Shown piece after piece: positions 35,298 through 45,398 of a DNA stretch of 64,000 bases. The first letter of the stretch is position 1. Every line of letters begins with the position of its first letter. The stretch is taken from assembly GCA_028689545.1 (NCBI GenBank), contig JAQVCX010000008.1, forward strand, positions 1-64,000, in the 5' to 3' direction. The translations under genes and the position numbers were made by a program. This DNA is from Parabacteroides sp. (GTDB lineage: Bacteria > Bacteroidota > Bacteroidia > Bacteroidales > Tannerellaceae). Under the pieces are notes generated by a model, which did not search any database, was not told the origin of the DNA, and saw only the letters and a list, made by a program, of their open reading frames with translations.

Positions 35298-36122
35298 TTA
35301 ATCCTTGAGTTTATAAACCTTATTTTTCATCCACTCGGCCCATTCGGCGGGTTTCTTGCTCGTGTCGAATGTCTGCCAAGGGATCGGCTTCCCGAAGTAA
35401 ATCCGGAAGGTTTTATGTTTGCTCCGGAACATCTCGTCCGGCAAATAGATCATCTCATAATTCATCTTTATGCCCAACGCCTTGCGTATCCGGGCGAGGT
35501 TGTAGAAGAAATTGGAGTTCTTCCCGTCGAAATAGACCGGCACGATATCTCGCTTGTATTGTACCGCCTTCTGGATGAACGATTTCTTCCACTCCAGGTC
35601 TTGTATCTTGCCGCCGATCTTGCGAGAGCATAAGCCGGCGGGGAACGTGATGATCTGGTCGTCCGAGGCGAAAGCCTCTTCCAGCATCCGCGCGTTGTCC
35701 TTTCCTTGGGCGCCGTGTTTGTTGATCGGTACGAAGATGGATTTCAGGTTGGAGAGATAAAGCAATAAGTCATTGACAGGATACTTGATGCGCCCTTCGA
35801 ACCGCGCGCCGATGACGGCGGAGAGGCAGATACCGTCCAGCCCTCCGAGCGGATGGTTGGAGGCGAAGATATAGCGGCCTTCGGTCGGGATGTTCTCCTC
35901 ATTTGCCAGATCGAGGGTAAGGTCGAAATAGCCGATAAGCTCACGCATGAAATCTACCCCTTCCTTGTCGTGGTAACGAGTTAATATATCATTCAGCTCC
36001 TCTTGATGAACCGTGCGAATCAAGTAGTCCACGATAAATCCCGGGATCTTGCGTGATGCCTTAGGCGCCTTTTGTGCCAACACTTTCTTAATATCTATCT
36101 TTGTCACACCTTGTCTTGCCAT
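35298..36122 (-). CDS. glsA: GlsA-like O-acyltransferase (PlsC family)
   Basis: The 274-residue lysophosphatidate-acyltransferase-like protein is predicted to esterify the 3-hydroxyl of N-acyl glycine, giving diacylated glycine lipid. The acyltransferase block I is SNHPLGGLDG (His90, Asp96), with five residues between His and Asp instead of the usual four (HX4D). ITFPAGLCSRK provides the later FPEG-like motif and PVYFDGKNSNFFY the next block. It is the first gene of the pair with glsB, transcribed from the -7 box at 36145-36152, next to but divergent from the division cluster. GlsA identity is by context. Confidence 0.8.
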   Translation of the reverse strand: MARQGVTKIDIKKVLAQKAPKASRKIPGFIVDYLIRTVHQEELNDILTRYHDKEGVDFMRELIGYFDLTLDLANEENIPTEGRYIFASNHPLGGLDGICLSAVIGARFEGRIKYPVNDLLLYLSNLKSIFVPINKHGAQGKDNARMLEEAFASDDQIITFPAGLCSRKIGGKIQDLEWKKSFIQKAVQYKRDIVPVYFDGKNSNFFYNLARIRKALGIKMNYEMIYLPDEMFRSKHKTFRIYFGKPIPWQTFDTSKKPAEWAEWMKNKVYKLKD

Positions 36123-36144
36123 CTATCTAAACTTGTCCGGGGGA

Positions 36145-36152
36145 CAAAGATA
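36145..36152 (-). promoter_or_regulatory. Bacteroides-type -7 box of the glsAB operon
   Basis: The minus strand reads TATCTTTG, an exact match, only 22 bases before the ATG at 36122. Confidence 0.55.
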
Positions 36153-36248
36153 AAGTTAATAATTAAAACGAGAGAGGTTTGGGTAAAGTTTTTGCTTTTT
36201 CGCCAGCTATCACTAGGGATATCAGCCCTGGGGGTACTTAACTATCGG

Positions 36249-36270
36249 TTTTCCAACGGCCGTTGGAAAA
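36249..36270. promoter_or_regulatory. Perfect 22-bp palindrome between glsA and rsmH
   Basis: Arms TTTTCCAACGG and CCGTTGGAAAA are exact reverse complements with no loop. The site is central in the divergent intergenic region, upstream of the putative division-cluster promoter, so it could be an operator or a repeat unit. A second, shorter inverted pair (AGGG...CCCT) lies about 20 bases to the left. The rest of the 313-bp gap shows only promoter-like sequences. Confidence 0.7.
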
Positions 36271-36322
36271 GTACGGGTTAACGACCTGTTGATAACTTTT
36301 TCCTACTTTTCTTATGCAAATG

Positions 36323-36354
36323 TTGGCGGGTAATTAGGTAAATGTGTACTTTTA
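36323..36354 (+). promoter_or_regulatory. Possible promoter of the division/cell-wall cluster
   Basis: TTG at 36323-36325 and TACTTTTA at 36347-36354 are spaced 21 bases apart. This resembles the Bacteroides -33/-7 pair but has a mismatch in the last -7 base. The leader to rsmH would be about 75 bases. Confidence 0.3.
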
Positions 36355-36435
36355 CCCTCAAATAAGTCATGTGCGTGCGTATCAAAGGAGTACGACGCTT
36401 TATTTTAAGAGGAAGTTTAACGTTAAGAACGACGA

Positions 36436-37353
36436 ATGGAAGAAAAAGATAGTTGCTATCATGTACCGGTAATGTTGCGGGAAAGTCTGGAGGGATTGGA
36501 TATCCGTCCCGACGGGATTTACGTGGATGTTACGTTTGGCGGTGGAGGGCATTCCCGCGAGATATTGAAACGGTTGGGTAGCGAGGGCGAACTTTACGGC
36601 TTTGACCAAGACGCGGATGCCGAGCATAATATCCCGGCAGACCCGCGATTCACTTTCGTGCGCAGTAATTTCCGCTACTTGTATAATTTCATGCGTTACT
36701 ACGGAGAAAGCGAGGAGGTGGACGGATTGTTGGCGGACCTGGGTGTCTCTTCCCATCATTTCGACGATAAGGATCGCGGCTTCTCTTTCCGTTTCGACGG
36801 GGCGTTGGATATGCGGATGAATACGCGCGCCGGGCAGACCGCCGCCGATATCGTGAATAACTATACGGCGGAGGCGTTGGCCGACGTGTTTTATCTATAT
36901 GGCGAGCTGAAGGTGTCGAGAAAATTGGCCTCCGTGCTGGTGAAAGCCCGTGAGACAAAGAAGATAGAGACAATCGGGGACTTCTTGGAAGTGATCAAGC
37001 CGTTTACGGGAAAGGACAAGGAGAAGAAATTCCTGGCGCAAGTCTTCCAGGCGCTTCGTATCGAGGTGAACGATGAGATGAGGGCGCTGAAAGAGATGTT
37101 GCGGAGTAGCTTGCGGGTGTTGAAGCCCGGAGGACGCTTGGTGGTTATCACGTATCACTCCTTGGAAGATCGTCTGGTGAAGAACTTCTTGAAGGCAGGT
37201 AACTTCGAGGGGAAATGCGAGCAGGATTTCTTCGGGAACGTGCGATCGCCTTTCCGGCTGCTCAATAATAAGGTAATCGTACCGGCGGATGAGGAGGTGG
37301 AGCGGAATCCCCGCTCCCGGAGCGCCAAGCTGAGGATCGCGGAGAAGATATAA
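36436..37353 (+). CDS. rsmH: 16S rRNA (cytosine(1402)-N4)-methyltransferase
   Basis: The 305-residue SAM enzyme (formerly MraW) N4-methylates C1402 of 16S rRNA, the same nucleotide modified by RsmI encoded at 27458. It starts CYHVPVMLRESLEGL, has the SAM motif YVDVTFGGGGHSREIL, then GLLADLGVSSHHFD, ALDMRMN and HSLEDRLVKNF. Length is normal. It is the first gene of the division cluster. No mraZ-like ORF precedes it. Confidence 0.97.
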   Translation: MEEKDSCYHVPVMLRESLEGLDIRPDGIYVDVTFGGGGHSREILKRLGSEGELYGFDQDADAEHNIPADPRFTFVRSNFRYLYNFMRYYGESEEVDGLLADLGVSSHHFDDKDRGFSFRFDGALDMRMNTRAGQTAADIVNNYTAEALADVFYLYGELKVSRKLASVLVKARETKKIETIGDFLEVIKPFTGKDKEKKFLAQVFQALRIEVNDEMRALKEMLRSSLRVLKPGGRLVVITYHSLEDRLVKNFLKAGNFEGKCEQDFFGNVRSPFRLLNNKVIVPADEEVERNPRSRSAKLRIAEKI

Positions 37354-37359
37354 GGAGAG

Positions 37360-37719
37360 ATGGGTATGGAAGAAAACGGGCAACGTAGGAAAACGAGGAA
37401 GAAGGAGAAACGTCTTTCGTTCTGGTATATACTCGGTGGTGGCGTGCTGAAAGAGGATTTCGTCTTGAGGCATACGCGCATGATCGTGTTACTTGTCGTG
37501 TTGGCGTTTTTCTTTATCGGTAACCGGTACACCTGTATGCAAAAGTTGCGTGAGATCGACCGGTTGCAACAGCGATTGAGGGATGTGCGCTTCGAGGCGT
37601 TGTCTATCTCGTCCGAGTTGACGGGCAATAGCCGCCAGTCGCAGATCGAATGGCTGATCGAGGAGCAAGGTATAGATCTGGAGGGAGCGAAAACCCCTCC
37701 TTATGAGTTATATAAGTGA
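37360..37719 (+). CDS. ftsL: FtsL-like cell division protein
   Basis: The 119-residue bitopic protein has a basic N-terminus, one membrane helix (MIVLLVVLAFFFIGN, about 40-54) and a short periplasmic coiled coil (KLREIDRLQQRLRDVRFEAL). This size and position between rsmH and ftsI identify the FtsL-like protein of Bacteroidota, a scaffold for the FtsQ-FtsW-FtsI complex. AGGAG precedes two close ATGs (37360 and 37366); the second has the better spacing. Confidence 0.88.
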   Translation: MGMEENGQRRKTRKKEKRLSFWYILGGGVLKEDFVLRHTRMIVLLVVLAFFFIGNRYTCMQKLREIDRLQQRLRDVRFEALSISSELTGNSRQSQIEWLIEEQGIDLEGAKTPPYELYK

Positions 37720-37731
37720 GATAAGGTATAA

Positions 37732-39933
37732 ATGGGAATGTCTGAAGAAAACGAACCGAAAGAAATAGAGCCAAAAGGTAACCGGATTTTATTCTGTTAC
37801 TTCGTGGTCGTGCTGTTGCTGGGGCTTGTGGCCGTAGGGATACTATTCTGTACCTTTGACACGGCTTTCGTGGAGAGAGATAAATGGCTGAAGGTGGCCG
37901 AGAGCCAGAAACGACCGAACCGCTTGGTGTTGCCCGGACGCGGCAATATCTATTCGGCGGACGGTAAGTTGATGGCTACCAGCGTGCCTCGTTATTATAT
38001 GTATATCGACTTTAAGGCGGACGCGTATACGCCGGCCAAGGATGTCAAGTATAATTGGCTGGATACGTTCAAGACTTCCAAGAAGAACGGGGTGGACTCG
38101 TTGGCGTTTTATCTTTCCCGTAAATTGAAGGATCGCACGCCGGCGGGCTATAAGGCGTATCTGCTGAAAGGGCTGAGCGGTAAGAGCCGTCAGTTCCCGA
38201 TTTACGCGGGGAAGGTCTCGTATTCGGACTTGAAGGAGATCCGTAAGTTTCCGTTCCTCCGCTTAGGACGCTATAAGAGCGGTTTCTACACGAAGGAGAT
38301 GGTGCAGCGCCAGAAACCTTTCGGGACCTTGGCGTCTCGTACGATCGGTGATATCTACGGAGAGATCGAGGAGGGCGGAACCACGAGGGGAAAGAATGGA
38401 TTGGAGTTGCAATACGACTCGCTCCTGCGGGGGCAGGCGGGGTTGAGCTCCGTCCGCCGTGTGGGTGGAGGCTGGACGAACGTGATCGAGGTGGAGCCGG
38501 TGGATGGCATGGATATCCGTACCACGATCGATATCAATATACAGGATATAACCGAGAAATCGCTGCTCGATAAATTGAGGGAGATCGATGCCGAATCCGG
38601 CACGGCGGTCGTGATGGAGGCCGAGACCGGAGAGATCAAGGCGATCACGAACATGGGGCGTATCCGCGAGGGCGTATATGGCGAGACGAAGAACCATGCC
38701 GTGGCGGACGAGATCGAGCCGGGCTCTACTTTCAAGGTGGCCTCTATCATGGTAGCCTTGGAGGATGGCTTATGCCAGCCGGGAGATACGGTCGATGTAG
38801 GCAATGGTATATATATGTATAAGGGTGCCCGCATGACGGACCATAATATGAATAAAGGTGGATACGGTCGCATCTCGGTAGAGCAGGCGATTTGGTATTC
38901 CTCCAATATCGGTGTAGCCAAGACGATCTTGAAAGGTTATTCGGATAACCCGACGAAGTTCGTGGAGGGATTGTACCGTATCGGAATGAACGCGGATCTT
39001 CGTCTGGAGATACCGGGGGCGGGACGTGCCAAGATACGCCGCCCGGATGATACGACCCGGTATTGGTCCAAGACCACCTTGCCTTGGATGTCGTTCGGTT
39101 ACGAGACGCAGGTACCGCCGATCAATACGTTGGCGTTCTTTAACGCGATCGCGAACGACGGGAAGATGGTTCGCCCGATGTTTACGAAAGAGATTTTGCA
39201 TAACGGCAAGACCGTGCAGAGTTTTTCCACGGAGGTGATCAACTCTTCGATCTGCTCGGATCATACGTTGGCGTTGATAAAAGATATGTTGCTGGGAGTC
39301 GTGGAGAAAGGGACCGGTAAGGCGGTTCATTCGGATATTGTCCGGATCGCCGGAAAGACCGGTACGGCACAGATCGCTACGGGCGGTGTATACCGTACGA
39401 GCGGGCACCAGGTTTCTTTCTGTGGCTATTTCCCGGCCGATCATCCGAAGTATTCTTGTATCGTGGTGATACGCCGTCCCCGTATCGGTTACCCTTCGGG
39501 CGGTACGATGTCGGGAGGCGTGGTGCGTGCGATCGCCGAGAAGATATACGCCAGCCATATGTCGTTCGATGTGCGGGAAATGGAGCGGGATTCTACGGCC
39601 GTGATGGTGCCTCGTGTGAAAGGTGGCGACCTGAAGGCGGTAGAGGACGTATTGGATGAATTGGATATTAAGGCGGATACGGACAGTTTGGAGACAAAGT
39701 GGGTCGTAGCTTCCGCTGAGCAAGAAGAGAATGAGGTGAAATTGAGCGATCTGACGATTCGGAAGGGATTAGTTCCCCGGGTAATCGGCATGGGTGCTAA
39801 AGACGCGGTTTTCTTGTTGGAGCAAGCCGGCCTGCGTGTATCCTTGTCGGGTGTCGGACGGGTCGTCTCGCAGAGTATTCAGCCTGGGCAGAGAGTGTCT
39901 AAGGGGCAGACCGTATTATTAACATTGAAATAG
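37732..39933 (+). CDS. ftsI: Division-specific transpeptidase (class B PBP) with PASTA domain
   Basis: The 733-residue septal crosslinking enzyme has a membrane anchor (about 18-41), a PBP dimerisation domain (about 60-240) and a transpeptidase domain. The active-site motifs are S332-T-F-K, S390-S-N and K542-T-G-T. It ends in a PASTA domain (about 675-733, [19 protein letters not shown]). A PASTA-bearing FtsI is usual in Bacteroidota but absent in E. coli. It partners FtsW encoded at 44088. Targets of beta-lactams include this protein family. Confidence 0.96.
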   Translation: MGMSEENEPKEIEPKGNRILFCYFVVVLLLGLVAVGILFCTFDTAFVERDKWLKVAESQKRPNRLVLPGRGNIYSADGKLMATSVPRYYMYIDFKADAYTPAKDVKYNWLDTFKTSKKNGVDSLAFYLSRKLKDRTPAGYKAYLLKGLSGKSRQFPIYAGKVSYSDLKEIRKFPFLRLGRYKSGFYTKEMVQRQKPFGTLASRTIGDIYGEIEEGGTTRGKNGLELQYDSLLRGQAGLSSVRRVGGGWTNVIEVEPVDGMDIRTTIDINIQDITEKSLLDKLREIDAESGTAVVMEAETGEIKAITNMGRIREGVYGETKNHAVADEIEPGSTFKVASIMVALEDGLCQPGDTVDVGNGIYMYKGARMTDHNMNKGGYGRISVEQAIWYSSNIGVAKTILKGYSDNPTKFVEGLYRIGMNADLRLEIPGAGRAKIRRPDDTTRYWSKTTLPWMSFGYETQVPPINTLAFFNAIANDGKMVRPMFTKEILHNGKTVQSFSTEVINSSICSDHTLALIKDMLLGVVEKGTGKAVHSDIVRIAGKTGTAQIATGGVYRTSGHQVSFCGYFPADHPKYSCIVVIRRPRIGYPSGGTMSGGVVRAIAEKIYASHMSFDVREMERDSTAVMVPRVKGGDLKAVEDVLDELDIKADTDSLETKWVVASAEQEENEVKLSDLTIRKGLVPRVIGMGAKDAVFLLEQAGLRVSLSGVGRVVSQSIQPGQRVSKGQTVLLTLK

Positions 39934-39935
39934 GT

Positions 39936-41387
39936 ATGGAACTAAGGGATTTAATCGGTGCGTTGGAAGCTCCCAAGTTGATGGGGGCGGATAATGTGGA
40001 TATCACGAATATTCAATCAGACTCTCGTCGGGTGACGAAGGGGTCTTTGTTTGTCGCTGTGAGAGGTACGGCCGTGGATGGCCATGTCTATATGGACAGT
40101 GCCATAGAGAAGGGGGCTGTCGCTATCGTATGCGAGGAGGCTCCGGCCTATTTGGAGGGGAGGTGCTCGTTTATCGTGGTGAAGGACTCGGCGGAGGCGC
40201 TGGGCCTCTTGGTTTCTCGCTGGTATGGCGATCCTTCCCGGAAACTGGTGTTGGTAGGCGTGACGGGTACGAACGGGAAGACTACGATCGCTACCTTATT
40301 ATATGAGATGTTCCGGAAGATGGGGCATAAGGTGGGATTGCTCTCCACGGTATGTAATTATATAGACGGCGAGGTGGTACCGACGGATCATACGACACCG
40401 GACCCGCTTACGCTTCATGCCTTGATGGCCCGCATGGTAGAGGCCGGATGCGAGTATGCTTTCATGGAGGTTAGCTCTCATTCGATCGATCAGCGGCGCA
40501 TCAGCGGCCTGTCTTTCGACGGGGGTATTTTCACGAACCTGACCCGCGATCATTTGGATTACCATAAGACCGTGGAGAATTACTTGAAAGCGAAGAAGAA
40601 ATTCTTCGATGACCTACCCGCCGGGACGTTCGCCTTGACGAATGCCGATGATAAGTCCGGCTTGGTGATGTTGCAGAATACGAAGGCGAAGAAGCTGACC
40701 TATTCCTTGCGCACCTTGGCCGATTTCAAGGGAAAGATATTGGAATCCCATTTCGAGGGTACCGACTTGATTATTAATGGTCGGGAGGTAATGGTGCCTT
40801 TCGTGGGACGTTTCAACGCTTATAACTTGCTGGCCGTGTATGGCGCCGCGGTTTCTCTGGGGAAAGATCCCGAGGAGGTGTTGATCGTGCTGAGCACGCT
40901 TCGCTCCGTGGCAGGCCGGTTCGAGACGATCCAGTCTCCGCTCGGTTATACGGCGATCGTGGACTACGCTCATACGCCGGATGCCTTGACGAACGTATTG
41001 AATAGCATTCATGAGGTGTTGGACGGGAATGGGCGCGTCATTACCGTCGTGGGTGCCGGGGGAAACCGGGACAAGGGGAAACGCCCGTTGATGGCGAAAG
41101 AGGCTGTCAAGCTGAGCGATCAGGTAATCCTTACCTCCGATAACCCGCGCTTTGAGGAACCGGATGATATTATTAAGGATATGGTAGCCGGATTGACGAA
41201 AATGGATATGGAACGTACCTTATGTATCACGGACCGTACGCAAGCGATCAAGACCGCTACGATGTTGGCGAAGAAAGGGGATGTGATCCTTGTTGCCGGA
41301 AAAGGTCACGAAGACTATCAGGAGATCAAGGGGGTGAAACATCACTTTGACGACCGTGAGAAGATAAAAGAAATCTTTAATAGTTGA
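39936..41387 (+). CDS. murE: UDP-MurNAc-L-Ala-D-Glu:meso-DAP ligase
   Basis: The 483-residue cytosolic ATP-dependent ligase adds the third peptide residue to the peptidoglycan precursor. P-loop G111-TNGKTT. The DNPR motif in [13 protein letters not shown] indicates meso-diaminopimelate rather than lysine specificity. DYAHTPDAL is also typical. The start is 2 bases after the ftsI stop. Its 3' end begins the inverted repeat at 41381-41462. Confidence 0.97.
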   Translation: MELRDLIGALEAPKLMGADNVDITNIQSDSRRVTKGSLFVAVRGTAVDGHVYMDSAIEKGAVAIVCEEAPAYLEGRCSFIVVKDSAEALGLLVSRWYGDPSRKLVLVGVTGTNGKTTIATLLYEMFRKMGHKVGLLSTVCNYIDGEVVPTDHTTPDPLTLHALMARMVEAGCEYAFMEVSSHSIDQRRISGLSFDGGIFTNLTRDHLDYHKTVENYLKAKKKFFDDLPAGTFALTNADDKSGLVMLQNTKAKKLTYSLRTLADFKGKILESHFEGTDLIINGREVMVPFVGRFNAYNLLAVYGAAVSLGKDPEEVLIVLSTLRSVAGRFETIQSPLGYTAIVDYAHTPDALTNVLNSIHEVLDGNGRVITVVGAGGNRDKGKRPLMAKEAVKLSDQVILTSDNPRFEEPDDIIKDMVAGLTKMDMERTLCITDRTQAIKTATMLAKKGDVILVAGKGHEDYQEIKGVKHHFDDREKIKEIFNS

Positions 41388-41462
41388 TAATGGACAGTTG
41401 ACAGTTGACAGTTGCGCACAGCGGTATTTAACTGTCAACTGCCACTTGTCAACTATCAACTA
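41381..41462. repeat. Imperfect inverted repeat with GTTGACA units between murE and mraY
   Basis: Arms 41381-41413 and 41430-41462 (33 bases each) pair with about six mismatches around a 16-base loop. The left arm repeats ACAGTTG three times in tandem (41395-41415). It overlaps the murE stop and fills the gap before mraY, so within the operon mRNA it would form a large hairpin. Similar GTTGACA/CAATTGA-type repeats are scattered in Bacteroidales genomes, from memory. Confidence 0.85.
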
Positions 41463-41476
41463 AAAAATGTAGTTTT

Positions 41477-42736
41477 ATGCTTTACTATCTTTTTAATTAT
41501 TTGGATCAGTTGGATTTCCCGGGAGCGGGTATGTTTAAGTACGTATCTTTCCGTTCGGGTTTGGCCTTGATCTTGTCCTTGTTTATCTCTACGGCGATCG
41601 GCCGGCGGATCATTGATAAGTTGCAGATGTTGCAGATCGGCGAGACGGTGAGAAACCTTGGGCTGGAAGGTCAGATGAGCAAGAAGGGAACGCCGACGAT
41701 GGGAGGTATTATCATTATTATCGCTATATTGATCCCGACTTTACTGTGTGTCAAGCTGAATAACATCTATGTGATATTGATGTTGGTGACTACGGTTTGG
41801 CTGGGTGCCTTGGGATTTGCGGACGACTATATCAAGGTGTTCAAGAAGAACAAGGAGGGTATGCACGGACGTTTCAAGATTGTCGGGCAGGTTGGATTAG
41901 GCTTGATCGTTGGCTTGGTATTGTTCATGAGCCCGGACGTGGTGATCAAGGAGAATATGGAGGTGCGCCATGATAACGTGATCGAGGAGGTACGCTATCA
42001 TACGGTGGAGACCAAATCGACGAAGACTACCATCCCGTTCTTGAAAAACAATAATTTCGATTACGCGAACTTGGTAAGCTGGGCGGGCGATTATAAGGAG
42101 GAGGCCGCATGGTTGGTGTTCGTGCTGATGGTGATCTTCGTGGTGACCGCCGTGTCGAATGGAGCGAATATGACGGATGGACTGGACGGTTTGGCTGCCG
42201 GAACATCGGCTATCATTGGGGTGGCACTCGGTATTTTGGCCTATATGTCATCTCACTTTGAGTTCGCCTCGTTCTTGAATATCATGTTTATACCCGGCGC
42301 GGAGGAGTTGGTGGTGTATGCCGCTGCCTTTATCGGTGCCACGGTCGGTTTCTTGTGGTACAACTCGTATCCGGCCCAAGTGTTTATGGGCGATACGGGG
42401 AGCTTGACCTTGGGAGGTATTATCGCCGTTTTCGCGATCATTATCCGTAAGGAGCTTTTGATACCGATCCTTTGTGGTATTTTCTTGGTGGAGAATATAT
42501 CGGTCATGTTGCAAGTGGCCTACTTTAAATATACGAAGAGGAAGTATGGGGAAGGTCGGCGTATCTTCAAGATGGCTCCTTTGCACCATCATTTCCAGAA
42601 ACCGGGAAACGCGGGTGTACAGGCGTTGATCCAGAAGCCGTTCAATGTCGTGCCCGAATCGAAGATCGTGGTCCGCTTCTGGTTGATCGGTATTATTTTG
42701 GCTGTGATGACAATAGTTACGTTAAAGATGAGATAA
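41477..42736 (+). CDS. mraY: Phospho-N-acetylmuramoyl-pentapeptide-transferase
   Basis: The 419-residue polytopic membrane enzyme transfers phospho-MurNAc-pentapeptide to undecaprenyl phosphate, giving lipid I. Signatures are [28 protein letters not shown] (catalytic Asp pair), [15 protein letters not shown] and [11 protein letters not shown]. It is about 60 residues longer than E. coli MraY. An extra loop around 155-205 ([20 protein letters not shown]) is typical of Bacteroidota. It is preceded by the inverted repeat and followed by murD after 2 bases. Confidence 0.97.
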   Translation: MLYYLFNYLDQLDFPGAGMFKYVSFRSGLALILSLFISTAIGRRIIDKLQMLQIGETVRNLGLEGQMSKKGTPTMGGIIIIIAILIPTLLCVKLNNIYVILMLVTTVWLGALGFADDYIKVFKKNKEGMHGRFKIVGQVGLGLIVGLVLFMSPDVVIKENMEVRHDNVIEEVRYHTVETKSTKTTIPFLKNNNFDYANLVSWAGDYKEEAAWLVFVLMVIFVVTAVSNGANMTDGLDGLAAGTSAIIGVALGILAYMSSHFEFASFLNIMFIPGAEELVVYAAAFIGATVGFLWYNSYPAQVFMGDTGSLTLGGIIAVFAIIIRKELLIPILCGIFLVENISVMLQVAYFKYTKRKYGEGRRIFKMAPLHHHFQKPGNAGVQALIQKPFNVVPESKIVVRFWLIGIILAVMTIVTLKMR

Positions 42737-42738
42737 AG

Positions 42739-44076
42739 ATGAGTAAGAGAATGGTTATATTAGGGGCTGGGGAGAGTGGCGCGGGAGCCGCTGTCTTGGC
42801 GAAGGCGAAAGGATTCGACGTGTTCGTGTCCGATAAATCGTCTATCAAACCTAAGTATAAGGAGATGCTGGACAACCACGGGATTCGTTGGGAAGAAGGA
42901 CAGCATACCGAAGCCGACATCTTGAATGCCGACGAAATTGTCAAGAGCCCGGGTATTCCCGACAAGGCTCCTATCATACAGTCGCTGAAGAAGCAAGGTA
43001 CGCCGATCATCTCCGAGATCGAGTTTGCCGGACGGTATACGGACTCGAAGATGATTTGCATCACGGGTAGCAACGGCAAGACGACAACGACGATGCTTAC
43101 GTATCATATCTTGAAAGAAGCGGGAGTGGACGTAGGCTTGGCCGGAAATGTAGGGAACAGCTTGGCGCTTCAGGTAGCGGAAGATCCTCATGCGGTCTAC
43201 GTGATCGAGTTGAGCAGTTTCCAACTGGATAATATGTACGCCTTTAAGGCGGATATCGCTATTATATTGAATATAACACCGGATCACCTGGACCGTTATA
43301 ACTATGAGATGCAGAATTATGTAGACGCAAAGTTCCGCATCTTGCAAAACCAGACGAAGGACGATGCCTTCATTTTCTGGAACGATGACCCGATCATAGC
43401 CCGTGAGATCGCCAAACGGCATCCTCAGGCTACTCTTTACCCATTCGCCGAGACACATGAGAACGGCGTGAAGGGATATACGGAAAATAATCAAGTAGTT
43501 ATTGAAACGGCAAACGGAACATTTAGGATGGAACAAGACCTATTGGCATTGACTGGTACGCATAACCTGTATAACTCTTTGGCTTCGGGGATAGCGTCCA
43601 AGATCGTGGACATTCATGATGAGAAGATACGTGCCTCACTCACTGATTTTACGGGTGTTGAGCACCGTTTGGAGAAGGTGCTTCGTGTTCGTGGTGTTGA
43701 TTATATCAATGACTCGAAAGCTACGAACGTCAACTCCTGTTGGTATGCCTTGCAGAGCATGACGACCCCGGTCGTATTGATCTTAGGGGGCACGGATAAA
43801 GGGAATGATTACTCGGAGATCGAGGAATTAGTGAATAAAAAGGTGCATTCATTGATTTTTATGGGTGTGGATAACGCTAAATTGCATGCGTTCTTCGACG
43901 GGAAAGTGGCGAATATAGAAGACGCCCGCTCGATGGAGGAGGCAGTGGCGAAAGCCTATGAGATGGCTCATAAGGGAGATACGGTATTGCTCTCTCCTTG
44001 TTGCGCCAGCTTCGACTTGTTCAATAGCTATGAGGATCGGGGCGATCAGTTCAAGGCTTGCGTACGTAATTTGTAA
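42739..44076 (+). CDS. murD: UDP-MurNAc-L-Ala:D-Glu ligase
   Basis: The 445-residue cytosolic Mur ligase adds D-glutamate to UDP-MurNAc-L-Ala. It has an N-terminal Rossmann domain (ILGAGESGAGAAVLAK), P-loop ITGSNGKTTTT (about 108-118), NITPDHLDRY, and C-terminal DSKATNVNS and LILGGTDKG. All three Mur domains are present at normal length. Spacing of 2 bases from mraY indicates tight coupling. Confidence 0.97.
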   Translation: MSKRMVILGAGESGAGAAVLAKAKGFDVFVSDKSSIKPKYKEMLDNHGIRWEEGQHTEADILNADEIVKSPGIPDKAPIIQSLKKQGTPIISEIEFAGRYTDSKMICITGSNGKTTTTMLTYHILKEAGVDVGLAGNVGNSLALQVAEDPHAVYVIELSSFQLDNMYAFKADIAIILNITPDHLDRYNYEMQNYVDAKFRILQNQTKDDAFIFWNDDPIIAREIAKRHPQATLYPFAETHENGVKGYTENNQVVIETANGTFRMEQDLLALTGTHNLYNSLASGIASKIVDIHDEKIRASLTDFTGVEHRLEKVLRVRGVDYINDSKATNVNSCWYALQSMTTPVVLILGGTDKGNDYSEIEELVNKKVHSLIFMGVDNAKLHAFFDGKVANIEDARSMEEAVAKAYEMAHKGDTVLLSPCCASFDLFNSYEDRGDQFKACVRNL

Positions 44077-44087
44077 TAAAGACTAAA

Positions 44088-45398
44088 ATGGATCTGGCGA
44101 GTAAACTGTTTAAGGGCGACCGGGTGATATGGATCATCTTCATGTTCCTGTGTCTTATATCGGTGGTGGAGGTGTTCAGCGCGACCAGTACGATCGCTTA
44201 CAAGAACGCGAATCACTGGGCGCCTATCGTACGGCACGCCACATTTTTATTGGGAGGTTTCGTCATGGTATTGCTGTTGCATAATATACCGTGCCGTTTC
44301 TTCTCTGCGTTTATTATATTATTGCCGGTCTCGATGTTGATGTTGATCGTGACGCCCTTTATCGGCGTGGACGCTAATGACGCGCATCGATGGCTGGAAA
44401 TCATGGGGATACAGTTCCAACCGTCGGAGTTCGGGAAGCTGGCTTGTATCGTGTTTGTCGCTTTCTTGCTCAGCAAGAGGGGGAAATTAACAGAGAACCA
44501 GATTTTTAAGTATATACTGATTGGGGTGGGACTGACCTGTGTCTTGATTCTGCCGGAGAACTTCTCTACGGCGTTTATGCTGTTCGGGGTTTGTTTCTTG
44601 ATGATGTTTATCGGTCAGTTACCATTGGGTAAGTTGGCGAAATTGGCGGGTATCATGATGTTGGCGTTGGTATTGTTCTTGGCGCTGCTAAAGTTTACGC
44701 CGGCCGCTATTACCCAGTATATGCCGGATCGATTCGTTACTTGGCAGGGACGTTTGGAGCGTTTCTTCGACGGGCATAAGGATGATTTGGATGAGAGCGG
44801 TACCTATAAGATAACCGATGATAATTATCAGGTAACTCACGCGAAGATAGCCATTGCCCGGGGAGGTGTATTAGGACAGATGCCCGGACATGGGCAACAG
44901 CGTGACTTCCTGCCACAGGCATATTCTGATTTTATCTATGCGATTATCATAGAGGAACTCGGTATCGTGGGGGGAGTCTTTGTGTTGCTGCTTTATATAA
45001 TGTTGCTGGTCCGAGCCGGGATGATCGCCCGAAAATGTGATAAGCCGTTCCCTAAATACCTCGTGTTGGGATGCGGGTTGCTGGTGGTGGTCCAAGCTTT
45101 GGCGAATATGGCGGTAGCCGTGAATTTAGTGCCCGTTACCGGGCAACCGATGCCGTTGGTAAGCCGGGGTGGTACGTCTACGCTTATTTCCTGTATCTAT
45201 TTCGGGATCATATTGAGCGTAAGTCGTTTCGGTGCCAATATCGGAAATGAGGATGAGGAAGAAGAGGAGGATGAGGAGGATACGGAGAATCCTACCGGCG
45301 AACCATCTGGAGAGACAATAAATCAGACAGTCGAGGGAGAAAGAGAAGATAATCCGCTATCGGCTGTCGAAACGATAACTGTAGAGTCAAAAGTATGA
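44088..45398 (+). CDS. ftsW: Septal peptidoglycan polymerase (SEDS family)
   Basis: The 436-residue protein has about ten membrane helices and polymerises lipid II at the septum with FtsI. SEDS motifs include DAHRWLEIMGIQFQPSEFGK, FVTWQGRLERFFDGH, and PVTGQPMPLVSRGGTS near the C-terminus. The long acidic cytoplasmic tail (EDEEEEEDEEDTE, about 385 onward) is an addition relative to E. coli FtsW. It overlaps murG by 4 bases. Confidence 0.96.
   Translation: MDLASKLFKGDRVIWIIFMFLCLISVVEVFSATSTIAYKNANHWAPIVRHATFLLGGFVMVLLLHNIPCRFFSAFIILLPVSMLMLIVTPFIGVDANDAHRWLEIMGIQFQPSEFGKLACIVFVAFLLSKRGKLTENQIFKYILIGVGLTCVLILPENFSTAFMLFGVCFLMMFIGQLPLGKLAKLAGIMMLALVLFLALLKFTPAAITQYMPDRFVTWQGRLERFFDGHKDDLDESGTYKITDDNYQVTHAKIAIARGGVLGQMPGHGQQRDFLPQAYSDFIYAIIIEELGIVGGVFVLLLYIMLLVRAGMIARKCDKPFPKYLVLGCGLLVVVQALANMAVAVNLVPVTGQPMPLVSRGGTSTLISCIYFGIILSVSRFGANIGNEDEEEEEDEEDTENPTGEPSGETINQTVEGEREDNPLSAVETITVESKV

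Noticed and set aside
36369..36452. 27-codon basic ORF overlapping the rsmH start
   Set aside because: It is short, Arg-rich and without a ribosome-binding context or known homologue; a leader peptide cannot be excluded but is not supported.
38770..39723. 317-residue minus-strand ORF opposite ftsI
   Set aside because: It is an Arg/His-rich antisense frame across conserved transpeptidase motifs, with no promoter or family signature.
42760..43536. 258-residue minus-strand ORF opposite murD
   Set aside because: It is an antisense shadow of a fully conserved murD.
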